Assembly: GCF_004005495.1 (NCBI RefSeq)
Contig: NZ_RZYA01000012.1
Coordinates: 62,001 to 126,000, forward strand
Direction: 5' to 3'
Source: Streptomyces antnestii
GTDB taxonomy: Bacteria > Actinomycetota > Actinomycetes > Streptomycetales > Streptomycetaceae
DNA length: 64,000 bases
Shown: positions 48,529 to 57,330 of the stretch, piece after piece
How positions within the stretch are numbered: the stretch's first letter is position 1
How the letters are laid out: each line of letters opens with the position of its first letter
The notes under the pieces: model-generated
Seen by the model: the letters and a program-made list of their open reading frames with translations, nothing else
What the model was told of the DNA's origin: nothing
The model's database searches: none
Position numbers and translations under genes: made by a program

Positions 48529-49638
48529 TCAGGTCGTCAGCCCGTAGACCCGGCCCGCGTTCCCCGCGGCGACCATCCGGGCCACCCGCTGCGCGTCCGC
48601 CAGCGACCAGGCGCCCTCGGCGGCCCAGCCTCCGAGGACCCGGCTCAGGGCGTCCGTGAACAGGCGCGCCCCCACCACGTGCAGCTCCGGCAGGCCGTGC
48701 GCGCCGCTGGAGAACAGCAGTTTCCCGAACGGGGCGAGCTCCAGGATCTCCTCGAGGACCGCCGCCGCGCGCGCCCCGGTACGGGCGAGCGCCGGGCCGA
48801 GGTCCGCGTACACGTGCGGGAAGATGCCCGCGAGATGGGCCGCGTGCCGGTGGTAGGGGTAGCCGTGCAGCAGGACCAGGTCGGTGCCGAGTCCGGCCGT
48901 GGCGCGCGCGAAGTCCGTGAGCAGGACGGGGTCGGTGCGGTCGAGGCGCAGGCCCGGTTCGCCGAGTCCCGCGTGGAGTTGCAGCGGCAGGCCCGAGGCC
49001 ACCGCGATCCACAGCAGATGCCGCAGGAGCACCGGGTCGGTGAGTGGTCCCCCGACCGGCCGTGCGGCCAGCCAGCGCCCCGCGGCGCCCCGTACCTCGC
49101 CGGGTCCCGGCGGCTGCGGCGCGAACGCCAGGCCGTGCCGTACGCCCGCCACGGAGGTGAACGCGACGGCGTTCGCGGCGGCGGCGTGCACGGACTCGGC
49201 GAGGTTGCCGAGGAAGGACTCGACGGTGCCCGAGGTGTCGGCGACCTGTTCGGCGAGGAGTTCGAGGCGGACGATCTCGTGCGCGTCCGCGTCGCCGGCC
49301 GAGGCCATCTCGCCGGGCCCGGTGAGGTCTCCCGGGAGTCCGGTGTCGACGAGGTACGTGGTGATGCCGCTGCCCCGCAGGAGTCTGCGGCCCGACTCCA
49401 TGACGCCCAGTTCGCGGCGGCGCGCGAGGTAGCGGGCGGGTGGGCAGTGCGGTTCGAGGCCGAGGAGCGGCGGGCACCAGCGACGTACGGCGAAGCCGGT
49501 CTGGGTGTCGAAGAAGGTCGTGCCGGGGGCGGGCGGCCGGTCACCCCGGCCGAGGTGGGCCTCGAAGGTGCCGAGGCCGAGTTCCGTCCGCAGAACCCCG
49601 TGGCAGTACTGGTCCACGAGGGCTGGCGTGTCGATCAT
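48529..49638 (-). CDS. Amidohydrolase-related protein with altered first metal motif
   Basis: A 369-residue TIM-barrel protein of the amidohydrolase-2/FluG-like type. LPLQLHAGLGEPG, LVLLHGYPYHRHAAHLAG, VYADLGPALA and LLFSSGAHGLPELHVVGARLF are the usual later motifs. The N-terminal HxH is replaced: VDQYCHGVLRTEL keeps only the second histidine. Metal use may differ from typical relatives. ATG at 49638 gives MIDTPALVDQYCHG. It has no operon partner; 116 bases separate it from the upstream hypothetical gene. The substrate is unknown. Confidence 0.8.
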   Translation of the reverse strand: MIDTPALVDQYCHGVLRTELGLGTFEAHLGRGDRPPAPGTTFFDTQTGFAVRRWCPPLLGLEPHCPPARYLARRRELGVMESGRRLLRGSGITTYLVDTGLPGDLTGPGEMASAGDADAHEIVRLELLAEQVADTSGTVESFLGNLAESVHAAAANAVAFTSVAGVRHGLAFAPQPPGPGEVRGAAGRWLAARPVGGPLTDPVLLRHLLWIAVASGLPLQLHAGLGEPGLRLDRTDPVLLTDFARATAGLGTDLVLLHGYPYHRHAAHLAGIFPHVYADLGPALARTGARAAAVLEEILELAPFGKLLFSSGAHGLPELHVVGARLFTDALSRVLGGWAAEGAWSLADAQRVARMVAAGNAGRVYGLTT

Positions 49639-49754
49639 CCGGACTCCCGCGGCTGGACCGTGTCTCTGCCTCTCTACGGTCCTAACGGGTGAACCCTGCG
49701 CCAGGTGTTGCACTCGTACACCTGACGCATTGGTGGGGCCCGGACGGGCGGCCG

Positions 49755-50102
49755 CTACTTGTTGCCCGGGCCGCCGACCTGGATGCCCGCCATGCGGGTC
49801 CACTCGTAGCGTCCGGTCTTCACCTTGGCGGCGAATTCGCCGTCGAAGTCCTCGTGCATCGTGATGCCGGCCTTCTCGACGGCCTTGCGGGCGACGGTGT
49901 CCGAGGGCGCCACCAGGTTGCCCCACTCGCCGTCCTCGCCGACGAGCGCGATGCGGATGCCGCGCTCCCCCATGTACGCGAGCTGTCCGCCGGCGCCGCC
50001 GTGCCGCTTGGCGAACGCGCCGATCTCACGGGCGAGCCGGGCGGCCCTGCGCTCGTCCTTCGCCGCCTGCTTCGGGTCGTCAACCGCTTGAGTGTCTGCC
50101 AT
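49755..50102 (-). CDS. Conserved hypothetical protein, 115 residues
   Basis: A small soluble protein. Residues 1-35 are helical and charged (DDPKQAAKDERRAARLAREIGAFAKRHGG). Then come LAYMGERGIRIALVGEDGEWGNLVAPSDTVARKAVEKAGITMHEDFDGEFAAKVKTGRYEWTRMAGIQVGG in a compact alpha/beta pattern. I have seen similar proteins only in Streptomyces and close relatives, and the function is not known. It lies between ctaB and the amidohydrolase gene on the same strand, but a strong terminator precedes it, so it has its own promoter. Confidence 0.7.
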   Translation of the reverse strand: MADTQAVDDPKQAAKDERRAARLAREIGAFAKRHGGAGGQLAYMGERGIRIALVGEDGEWGNLVAPSDTVARKAVEKAGITMHEDFDGEFAAKVKTGRYEWTRMAGIQVGGPGNK

Positions 50103-50135
50103 GAACAGGATGCTACTGAGAGGTAGATCGACTGG

Positions 50136-50179
50136 CGACGGGCGGGGTACGTGGCCTTGGCCACGTACCCCGCCCGTCG
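50136..50179. terminator. Terminator after ctaB
   Basis: A perfect 21-bp stem, 50136-50156 with 50159-50179, around a TT centre, GC-rich (CGACGGGCGGGGTACGTGGCC). It lies just past the ctaB stop on the minus strand. Confidence 0.85.
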
Positions 50180-50199
50180 GCACGCCGTGTCTGCGGAGG

Positions 50200-51147
50200 T
50201 CAGCGCAGGAAGGGGTCCACCGCGACGGCCACGAAGAGGATCGAGACGTAGGTGATGGACCAGTGGAACAGGCGCATCTCCTTGAGCTTCGCGCCCGCCA
50301 CCTCGGCCTTGGCGCGGTTCTGGAGCCCGTGCGCCTCCCACAGCCAGAACCCGCCGGCCAGCAGGGCGACCGCGGTGTAGAACCAGCCGGTGTAGCCGAG
50401 CGGCGTCAGGAGCAGGGAGACGGCGACCATCACCCAGCTGTAGATGACGATCTGCTTGGCGACGACCTTGTTGGAGGCGATGACGGGGAGCATCGGCACG
50501 CCCACGCGCGCGTAGTCCTCCTTGACCTTCATGGACAGCGGCCAGTAGTGCGGCGGCGTCCAGAAGAACATGACGAGGAACAGGATGACCGGGGCCCACG
50601 ACATGGAGTTCGTGACCGAGGACCAGCCGATGAGGACCGGCAGGCAGCCGGCGATGCCGCCCCAGACGATGTTCTGCGAGGTGCGGCGCTTGAGGATCAT
50701 CGTGTAGACGACCACGTAGAAGAGGAGCGCGCCGAGGGAGAGCCACGCGGACAGCCAGTTGACGGTCAGTCCGAAGAGCAGCGTGGAGATGACCGCGAGG
50801 GCGATGCCGAAGGCGAGGCATTCGCGGGGGCTGACCATTCCGGTGACCAGTGGACGCTGCGACGTGCGCTCCATGAGCGCGTCGATGTCGCGGTCGATGT
50901 ACATGTTCAGCGCGTTGGCGCCGCCCGCGGACAGGTAGCCGCCGAGGCAGGTGAGGAACACCAGCTTCAGGTCGGGCACGCCCTGCTGGGCGAGGAACAT
51001 GACCGGCACCGTGGTGATGAGCAGCAGCTCGATGATGCGCGGCTTGGTCAGAGCCACGAACGCCTTGACACGGGCACCGAGCGGCCGGCGACCCCGGCTG
51101 TTGCTCGTCCCGAGTGCACCCGCAGGACGCGATTCAACGGCCGTCAC
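50200..51147 (-). CDS. ctaB: CtaB, protoheme IX farnesyltransferase (heme O synthase)
   Basis: A 315-residue UbiA-family prenyltransferase with about nine membrane helices. It transfers farnesyl to heme b, giving heme O for CtaA. AFVALTKPRIIELLLITTVP, the first Asp-rich motif ANALNMYIDRDIDALMERT, QRPLVTG and the second motif near FFWTPPHYWPLSMKVKEDYARVG are present. GTG at 51147 (VTAVESRPAG) with AGGGG ahead is chosen; an open frame extends to 51228. It is divergent from tkt, with ctaA 1.7 kb away, matching the usual ctaA/ctaB/tkt neighbourhood of actinomycetes. Confidence 0.94.
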   Translation of the reverse strand: MTAVESRPAGALGTSNSRGRRPLGARVKAFVALTKPRIIELLLITTVPVMFLAQQGVPDLKLVFLTCLGGYLSAGGANALNMYIDRDIDALMERTSQRPLVTGMVSPRECLAFGIALAVISTLLFGLTVNWLSAWLSLGALLFYVVVYTMILKRRTSQNIVWGGIAGCLPVLIGWSSVTNSMSWAPVILFLVMFFWTPPHYWPLSMKVKEDYARVGVPMLPVIASNKVVAKQIVIYSWVMVAVSLLLTPLGYTGWFYTAVALLAGGFWLWEAHGLQNRAKAEVAGAKLKEMRLFHWSITYVSILFVAVAVDPFLR

Positions 51148-51476
51148 GCATACCCCTGACAGAGACTCCAGCGAGCCCCCGGAGAGAACCCTCGATGTGA
51201 AGTCCCGGTAAAGGCTCGCGCGTACCACGCCACTGTAGACGTTGCCTATACCTGGCTCTTCGTGGGGGTGGGTTCGTGTTTCGGGGTCCCCCAGATGAGC
51301 GGTCCTCTCATCACTTGGTGAGTGGCGCGGATGCCTGTCAGGAGGCGGATTCCTGCCCGGCCCGGCAGTCTGGATTGAGTCGAAAAAATGCGCGTACTCG
51401 CAAGGGTAGGCTCGACTTCAGCCGGTGAGACCGTCGTCACCGGTATTCGACATGTGGAGAGGAGCCCTGACCCAGG
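51148..51476. other. 329-bp divergent promoter region ctaB/tkt
   Basis: No gene is seen. It holds TAGGCT at 51407-51412 as the likely tkt -10 element, an A-run (AAAAAA, 51383-51388) 18 bases upstream of it instead of a clear -35, the tkt leader hairpin and the ribosome binding site GGAGAGGAG. The ctaB side holds AGGGG and an imperfect CAGGA/TCCTG palindrome near 51333. Confidence 0.5.
51422..51443 (+). promoter_or_regulatory. Hairpin in the tkt leader
   Basis: CCGGTGA (51422-51428) and TCACCGG (51437-51443) pair exactly around GACCGTCG. It begins about 10 bases after the -10 element, so it would lie at the very 5' end of the tkt mRNA. It may be an operator or a 5' stabiliser. Confidence 0.45.
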
Positions 51477-53564
51477 GTGAGCACCAAGCCGACCACCACA
51501 GACCTCGAGTGGACCGAGTTGGACCAGCGGGCCGTAGACACGGCTCGCGTCCTGGCCGCGGACGCCGTACAGAAGGTCGGTAACGGCCATCCTGGTACGG
51601 CGATGAGCCTGGCCCCGGCCGCGTACACCCTCTTTCAGAAGGTGATGCGGCACGACCCGGCGGACGCCGACTGGGTCGGGCGCGACCGGTTCGTCCTGTC
51701 CGCGGGACACTCGTCACTGACCCTTTACATCCAGTTGTACCTGGCCGGTTTCGGTCTGCAGCTGGACGACCTGAAGGCGTTCCGCACCTGGGGCAGCAAG
51801 ACCCCGGGGCACCCGGAGTACGGGCACACCACGGGTGTGGAGACGACGACCGGGCCGCTCGGCCAGGGTGTCGCGAACGCCGTGGGCATGGCGATGGCCG
51901 CCCGCTACGAGCGCGGTCTGTTCGACCCGGAGGCGCCGGCCGGCGCCTCCCCGTTCGACCACCACATCTTCGCGATCGCCGGCGACGGCTGCCTCCAGGA
52001 GGGCATCTCCGCGGAGGCGTCCTCGATGGCCGGGCACCAGAAGCTCGGGAACCTGGTCCTGCTGTGGGACGACAACCACATCTCGATCGAGGGCGACACG
52101 GAGACCGCGGTCTCCGAGGACACCGTGAAGCGCTACGAGGCCTACGGCTGGCACGTCCAGCGCGTGGAGCCGAAGGCGAACGGCGACCTGGACCCGGCGG
52201 CCCTGTTCGCCGCGATCGAGGCCGCGAAGGCCGAGACGGAGCGTCCGTCGTTCATCGCGATGCGCTCGATCATCGCCTGGCCCGCGCCGAACGCGCAGAA
52301 CACCGAGGCCGCGCACGGCTCGGCGCTCGGCGACGACGAGGTCGCGGCCACGAAGCGTGTGCTCGGCTTCGACCCTGAGCAGTCGTTCGAGGTGGCCGAC
52401 GAGGTCATCGCGCACACCCGTGAGGCACTCGACCGCGGCCGTGAGGCGCGGGCCGAGTGGGAGAAGTCGTTCGCCGCGTGGCGCACGGCCAACCCGGAGC
52501 GTGCCGCCGAGTACGACCGCATCGAGGCGACCGACCTGCCCGAGGGCTGGGAGGCGCACCTGCCGACGTTCGAGACGGGCAAGGGCATCGCGACCCGCGC
52601 CGCGTCCGGCAAGATCCTGCAGGCGCTCGGCCCGGTCATCCCGGAGCTGTGGGGCGGCTCGGCCGACCTGGCGGGCTCGAACAACACGACGATCGACAAG
52701 ACGTCGTCGTTCCTCCCGGCGGACAACCCGCTGCCGGAGGCCGACCCGTACGGCCGCACGATCCACTTCGGTATCCGCGAGCACTCGATGGCCGCCGAGA
52801 TGAACGGCATCGCGCTGCACGGCAACACCCGTATCTACGGCGGCACCTTCCTGGTGTTCTCCGACTACATGCGCAACTCGGTCCGTCTGTCGGCCCTGAT
52901 GCACCTGCCGGTCACATACGTGTGGACCCACGACTCCATCGGTCTCGGTGAGGACGGTCCGACGCACCAGCCGGTCGAGCACCTGGCGTCCCTGCGCGCG
53001 ATCCCGGGGCTGAACGTCGTCCGCCCCGCGGACGCCAACGAGACCGTCATCGCCTGGCGCGAGATCCTCAAGCGCTACACGAAGGTGTTCGGCAAGGGCG
53101 CTCCGCACGGCCTGATCCTCACCCGTCAGGGTGTGCCGACGTACGAGGCGAACGAGGACGCGGCCAAGGGCGGTTACGTGCTGTTCGACGCCGAGGGTGG
53201 CGACGCCCAGGTGATCCTGATCGGTACGGGTTCCGAGGTGCAGCTCGCCGTCGAGGCGCGCGAGCAGCTGCAGGCCGCGGGCATCCCGACGCGCGTCGTG
53301 TCCATGCCGTCGGTCGAGTGGTTCGACGAGCAGGACCAGGCGTACAAGGACTCGGTCCTGCCGCCGTCGGTGAAGGCGCGTGTCGCGGTCGAGGCCGGTA
53401 TCGGTCTGACGTGGCACCGTTTCGTCGGTGACGCGGGCCGGATCGTTTCGCTGGAGCACTTCGGTGCTTCCGCCGACGGCAAGGTCCTCTTCCGGGAGTT
53501 CGGCTTCACTGGCGACGCCGTGGCCGCCGCCGCCCGGGAATCGCTCGCCGCCGCGCAGCGCTGA
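51477..53564 (+). CDS. tkt: Transketolase
   Basis: A 695-residue full-length transketolase. The thiamine diphosphate motif is at about residue 165-200 (AGDGCLQEGISAEASS through LLWDDNHISIEGDTE), NGHPGTAMS is near residue 40, the PYR domain has FGIREHSMAAEMNGIALHG and THDSIGLGEDGPTHQPVEHLASLRAIP. It moves two-carbon ketol units between sugar phosphates. The GTG at 51477 follows GGAGAGGAG at a longish spacing. It leads the tkt-tal-zwf-opcA-pgl cluster; tal follows after 34 bases. It also feeds erythrose-4-phosphate to aromatic synthesis. Confidence 0.96.
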   Translation: MSTKPTTTDLEWTELDQRAVDTARVLAADAVQKVGNGHPGTAMSLAPAAYTLFQKVMRHDPADADWVGRDRFVLSAGHSSLTLYIQLYLAGFGLQLDDLKAFRTWGSKTPGHPEYGHTTGVETTTGPLGQGVANAVGMAMAARYERGLFDPEAPAGASPFDHHIFAIAGDGCLQEGISAEASSMAGHQKLGNLVLLWDDNHISIEGDTETAVSEDTVKRYEAYGWHVQRVEPKANGDLDPAALFAAIEAAKAETERPSFIAMRSIIAWPAPNAQNTEAAHGSALGDDEVAATKRVLGFDPEQSFEVADEVIAHTREALDRGREARAEWEKSFAAWRTANPERAAEYDRIEATDLPEGWEAHLPTFETGKGIATRAASGKILQALGPVIPELWGGSADLAGSNNTTIDKTSSFLPADNPLPEADPYGRTIHFGIREHSMAAEMNGIALHGNTRIYGGTFLVFSDYMRNSVRLSALMHLPVTYVWTHDSIGLGEDGPTHQPVEHLASLRAIPGLNVVRPADANETVIAWREILKRYTKVFGKGAPHGLILTRQGVPTYEANEDAAKGGYVLFDAEGGDAQVILIGTGSEVQLAVEAREQLQAAGIPTRVVSMPSVEWFDEQDQAYKDSVLPPSVKARVAVEAGIGLTWHRFVGDAGRIVSLEHFGASADGKVLFREFGFTGDAVAAAARESLAAAQR

Positions 53565-53598
53565 CGCTCATATACGACACGTAGGAGATGCAATTTCC

Positions 53599-54717
53599 AT
53601 GACAGACGCACTGAAGCGCCTCTCCGAAGAGGGCGTCGCGATCTGGCTGGACGACCTGTCGCGCAAGCGGATCACGTCCGGCAATCTCGCCGAACTGATC
53701 GACCAGCAGCACGTCGTGGGCGTCACGACCAACCCGTCGATCTTCCAGAAGGCGATCGCCGGCGGTGACGGGTACGAGCAGCAGCTCACGGACCTGGCCG
53801 CCCGCAAGGTCACCGTCGAAGAGGCCATCCGCATGATCACGACGGCGGACGTCCGTGACGCCGCCGACATCCTGCGTCCGGTCTTCGACGCGACGCAGGG
53901 CCAGGACGGCCGGGTGTCGATCGAGGTCGACCCGCGCCTCGCCCACGAGACGGCGGCCACGATCGCCGAGGCCAAGCAGCTGGCCTGGCTCGTGGACCGG
54001 CCGAACACGCTCATCAAGATCCCGGCGACGAAGGCGGGCCTGCCCGCGATCACCGAGGTCATCGGCAAGGGCATCAGCGTGAACGTGACGCTGATCTTCT
54101 CGCTCGAGCGCTACCGCGAGGTCATGGACGCGTACCTGGCGGGTCTGGAGAAGGCGAAGGCCGCGGGCCTGGACCTCTCCAAGATCCACTCGGTGGCGTC
54201 GTTCTTCGTGTCGCGCGTGGACACCGAGATCGACAAGCGCCTGGACACCGTCGGCACGGACGAGGCGAAGGCCCTCAAGGGCAAGGCCGCGCTCGCCAAC
54301 GCGCGCCTGGCCTACGAGGCGTTCGAGGAGGTCTTCTCCTCCGACCGCTGGGCCGCGCTCGACAAGGCGCAGGCCAACAAGCAGCGTCCGCTGTGGGCGT
54401 CGACCGGTGTGAAGGACCCGGCGTACAAGGACACCCTGTACGTCGTGGACCTGGTCGCGCCGGGCACCGTGAACACCATGCCGGAGGCCACGCTCGACGC
54501 GACCGCCGACCACGGTGAGGTCACGGGCAACACGATCGCGGGCACGTACGACGCCGCCCGCGCGGAGATCGAGGCCGTCGAGAAGCTCGGTATCTCGTAC
54601 GACGACGTCGTGCAGGTGCTCGAGGACGAGGGCGTCGACAAGTTCGAGACGTCCTGGAACGACCTGCTCAAGTCGACCGAGGCGGAGCTGCAGCGCCTCG
54701 CTCCTTCGGAAGGCTGA
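53599..54717 (+). CDS. tal: Transaldolase
   Basis: A 372-residue actinobacterial-type transaldolase, longer than the enterobacterial enzyme. It has GVAIWLDDLSRKRI, GVTTNPSIFQKAI, VSIEVDPRLAHET, the Schiff-base lysine in LIKIPATKAGLPAI, and SVASFFVSRVDTEIDKRL. It transfers dihydroxyacetone units in the non-oxidative pentose phosphate pathway. ATG at 53599 is 34 bases after tkt with AGGAGA upstream. zwf starts 4 bases after its stop. Confidence 0.96.
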   Translation: MTDALKRLSEEGVAIWLDDLSRKRITSGNLAELIDQQHVVGVTTNPSIFQKAIAGGDGYEQQLTDLAARKVTVEEAIRMITTADVRDAADILRPVFDATQGQDGRVSIEVDPRLAHETAATIAEAKQLAWLVDRPNTLIKIPATKAGLPAITEVIGKGISVNVTLIFSLERYREVMDAYLAGLEKAKAAGLDLSKIHSVASFFVSRVDTEIDKRLDTVGTDEAKALKGKAALANARLAYEAFEEVFSSDRWAALDKAQANKQRPLWASTGVKDPAYKDTLYVVDLVAPGTVNTMPEATLDATADHGEVTGNTIAGTYDAARAEIEAVEKLGISYDDVVQVLEDEGVDKFETSWNDLLKSTEAELQRLAPSEG

Positions 54718-54721
54718 GATC

Positions 54722-56254
54722 TTGACCCCAGTTCATGGAGCGAACCCGCTTCGTGACGCCGCAGACCGACGGCTCCCGCGTATCGCGGGGCCGTCGGGCC
54801 TGGTCATCTTCGGTGTCACGGGCGATTTGTCCCGTAAAAAGCTGATGCCCGCCGTTTATGACCTCGCCAACCGGGGTCTGCTTCCGCCGGGCTTCGCCCT
54901 CATCGGCTTCGCCCGCCGCGAATGGGAGAACGAGGACTTCGCGCAGGAGGTGCACGACGCGGTCAGCGAGCACGCGCGTACGCCGTTCCGCGAGGAGGTC
55001 TGGCAGCAGCTCGTCCAGGGCATGCGTTTCGTCCAGGGCAACTTCGACGACGACGACGCCTTCGAGCGCCTGAAGTCGACGATGCAGGAGCTCGACAAGG
55101 CACAAGGGACGGGCGGCAACTTCGCCTACTACCTCTCCGTGCCGCCCAAGTTCTTCCCCGAGGTCGTGCAGCAGCTCAAGAAGCACGGTCTCGCGGACGC
55201 GCCCGAGGGCTCGTGGCGCCGCGCGGTCATCGAGAAGCCGTTCGGCCACGACCTGGAGTCGGCCAGGGAACTGAACGCGATCGTGCACGAGGTGTTCGCC
55301 CCGGACCAGGTGTTCCGGATCGACCACTACCTCGGCAAGGAGACCGTCCAGAACATCCTGGCCCTCCGCTTCGCCAACACCATGTTCGAACCGATCTGGA
55401 ACCGGTCGTACGTCGACCACGTGCAGATCACCATGGCCGAGGACATCGGCATCGGCGGCCGCGCCGGCTACTACGACGGCATCGGCGCCGCCCGCGACGT
55501 CATCCAGAACCACCTCCTCCAGCTCATGGCGCTCACCGCCATGGAGGAGCCCGCCTCCTTCGACGCGGACGCGCTCGTCGCCGAGAAGGCCAAGGTGCTC
55601 GGCGCCGTACGGCTGCCCAAGGACCTCGGCGCGCACACGGTCCGCGGCCAGTACGCGGCCGGGTGGCAGGGCGGCGAAAAGGCCGTCGGCTACCTCCAGG
55701 AAGACGGCATCGACCCCAAGTCGAACACCGACACCTACGCGGCGATCAAGCTCGGCATCGACAACCGCCGCTGGGCGGGTGTCCCGTTCTACCTGCGCAC
55801 CGGCAAGCGCCTCGGCCGCCGCGTCACCGAGATCGCCGTCGTCTTCCAGCGCGCCCCCCACTCCCCCTTCGACCACACGGCCACGGAGGAGCTCGGCCAG
55901 AACGCGATCGTCATCCGCGTCCAGCCCGACGAGGGCATCACGGTCCGCTTCGGCTCCAAGGTGCCCGGCACGTCGATGGAGATCCGCGACGTGTCGATGG
56001 ACTTCGCGTACGGCGAGTCCTTCACGGAGTCGAGCCCGGAGGCGTACGAGCGGCTGATCCTGGACGTCCTGCTCGGCGACTCGAACCTCTTCCCGCGCAC
56101 GGAGGAGGTCGAGCTGTCCTGGAACATCCTCGACCCGATCGAGAACTACTGGGACAAGCACGGCAAGCCCGCCCAGTACCCGTCCGGCACGTGGGGGCCC
56201 GCCGAGGCGGACGAGATGCTCGCACGAGACGGACGGAGCTGGCGCCGGCCATGA
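54722..56254 (+). CDS. zwf: Glucose-6-phosphate dehydrogenase
   Basis: About 510 residues, starting at TTG 54722 (LTPVHGANPLRD), because conserved sequence begins at NPLRDAADRRLPRI and no better start exists. NADP binding is by GVTGDLSRKKLMPAVYDL. The active site is RIDHYLGKETVQNILALRFAN with the family HYLGK. It oxidises glucose-6-phosphate to 6-phosphogluconolactone and supplies NADPH. The start lies 4 bases past the tal stop, so coupled translation is likely. The 3' end overlaps opcA by 4 bases. Confidence 0.96.
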   Translation: MTPVHGANPLRDAADRRLPRIAGPSGLVIFGVTGDLSRKKLMPAVYDLANRGLLPPGFALIGFARREWENEDFAQEVHDAVSEHARTPFREEVWQQLVQGMRFVQGNFDDDDAFERLKSTMQELDKAQGTGGNFAYYLSVPPKFFPEVVQQLKKHGLADAPEGSWRRAVIEKPFGHDLESARELNAIVHEVFAPDQVFRIDHYLGKETVQNILALRFANTMFEPIWNRSYVDHVQITMAEDIGIGGRAGYYDGIGAARDVIQNHLLQLMALTAMEEPASFDADALVAEKAKVLGAVRLPKDLGAHTVRGQYAAGWQGGEKAVGYLQEDGIDPKSNTDTYAAIKLGIDNRRWAGVPFYLRTGKRLGRRVTEIAVVFQRAPHSPFDHTATEELGQNAIVIRVQPDEGITVRFGSKVPGTSMEIRDVSMDFAYGESFTESSPEAYERLILDVLLGDSNLFPRTEEVELSWNILDPIENYWDKHGKPAQYPSGTWGPAEADEMLARDGRSWRRP

Positions 56255-57330
56255 AGATCGACCTCACGGACACCACGTCCAGCAAGATCAACAAGGCGCT
56301 CGTGCAGGGCCGCCGCGCCATCGGCACCCCGGCCGTGGGCATGGTCCTGACCCTCGTCATCGTGACCGACGAGGAGAACGCCTACGACGCCCTGAAGGCC
56401 GCGAACGAGGCATCCCGCGAGCACCCCTCGCGGACCCTCGTGGTCATCAAGCGCGTCTCGCGTTCGCCGCGCGACCGTACGACGTCCCGGCTCGACGCCG
56501 AGGTGCGGGTCGGCGCGGACGCGGGCACCGGCGAGACCGTCGTCCTGCGCCTGTACGGCGAGGTCATCGACCACGCCCAGTCCGTCGTCCTGCCGCTGCT
56601 GCTGCCGGACGCCCCGGTCGTGGCCTGGTGGCCGGTGAACGCGCCGCGCGACCCGGCCAAGGACCCGCTGGGCGCGCTCGCCCAGCGCCGCGTGACCGAC
56701 TCGTACGCGGCGGAGCACCCCGACGCCGACCTCGAGGCCCGCGCCGGCGCCTACACGCCCGGTGACACGGACCTGTCCTGGACCCGGATCACGCCGTGGC
56801 GCTCCATGCTCGCCGCCGCCCTCGACCAGGTCGTCTGCGAGGTCACCTCGGTCGAGGTGGAGGGCGAGGAGTTCAACCCGAGCTGCGAGCTGCTCGCCAT
56901 GTGGCTCGCGGACCGGCTCGACGTACCGGTCAAGCGGTCGCTGTCGTCGGGCCCCGGCCTCACGGCGGTGCGGATGGCCACGGACTGCGGCCCGGTCGTG
57001 CTCGACCGGCCGGACGGTTCCCTGGCCACGCTGTCCGTCCAGGGCCAGCCGGACCGCGCGGTGGCGCTCAAGCGCCGTGAGACGTCCGAGCTGATCGCGG
57101 AGGAACTGCGCCGCCTCGACCCGGACGACACATACGCGGCGGCGCTGCGGTTCGGCGTGGACCGGCTCGTCGGGCCGGCGGACGCGGCGACGGCGCAGGA
57201 CGCTCCGGAGCCGGCCGCTGCGGCGGACGACCCGGCTCCCGCGCAGGAGGCACCCGCCAAGCCGGCGGCCAAGAAGGCGCCCGCCAAGCAGGCCGCCAAG
57301 AAGTCCTCTTCGAAGGCGGCCGCCAAGTGA
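56251..57330 (+). CDS. opcA: OpcA, glucose-6-phosphate dehydrogenase assembly/activator protein
   Basis: A 359-residue OpcA-family protein, which allosterically activates or assembles G6PDH in cyanobacteria and actinobacteria. It has MKIDLTDTTSSKINKALVQG, VARVSRSPRDRT-like KRVSRSPRDRTTSRLDAEV, PVVAWWPVNAPRDPAKDPLGALAQRRVTD and DTDLSWTRITPWRSMLAAALDQ. The C-terminal 50 residues are an Ala/Pro/Lys-rich tail ending in KKSSSKAAAK, a histone-H1-like repeat absent from many homologues. Its ATG overlaps the zwf stop by 4 bases and its stop shares a base with pgl. Confidence 0.94.
   Translation: MKIDLTDTTSSKINKALVQGRRAIGTPAVGMVLTLVIVTDEENAYDALKAANEASREHPSRTLVVIKRVSRSPRDRTTSRLDAEVRVGADAGTGETVVLRLYGEVIDHAQSVVLPLLLPDAPVVAWWPVNAPRDPAKDPLGALAQRRVTDSYAAEHPDADLEARAGAYTPGDTDLSWTRITPWRSMLAAALDQVVCEVTSVEVEGEEFNPSCELLAMWLADRLDVPVKRSLSSGPGLTAVRMATDCGPVVLDRPDGSLATLSVQGQPDRAVALKRRETSELIAEELRRLDPDDTYAAALRFGVDRLVGPADAATAQDAPEPAAAADDPAPAQEAPAKPAAKKAPAKQAAKKSSSKAAAK

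Noticed and set aside
54922..57330. Long plus-strand frame overlapping zwf and opcA
   Set aside because: Its last third is simply opcA itself. The upstream extension is an Arg-rich shadow of zwf, and opcA has a clear ATG at 56251 overlapping the zwf stop.
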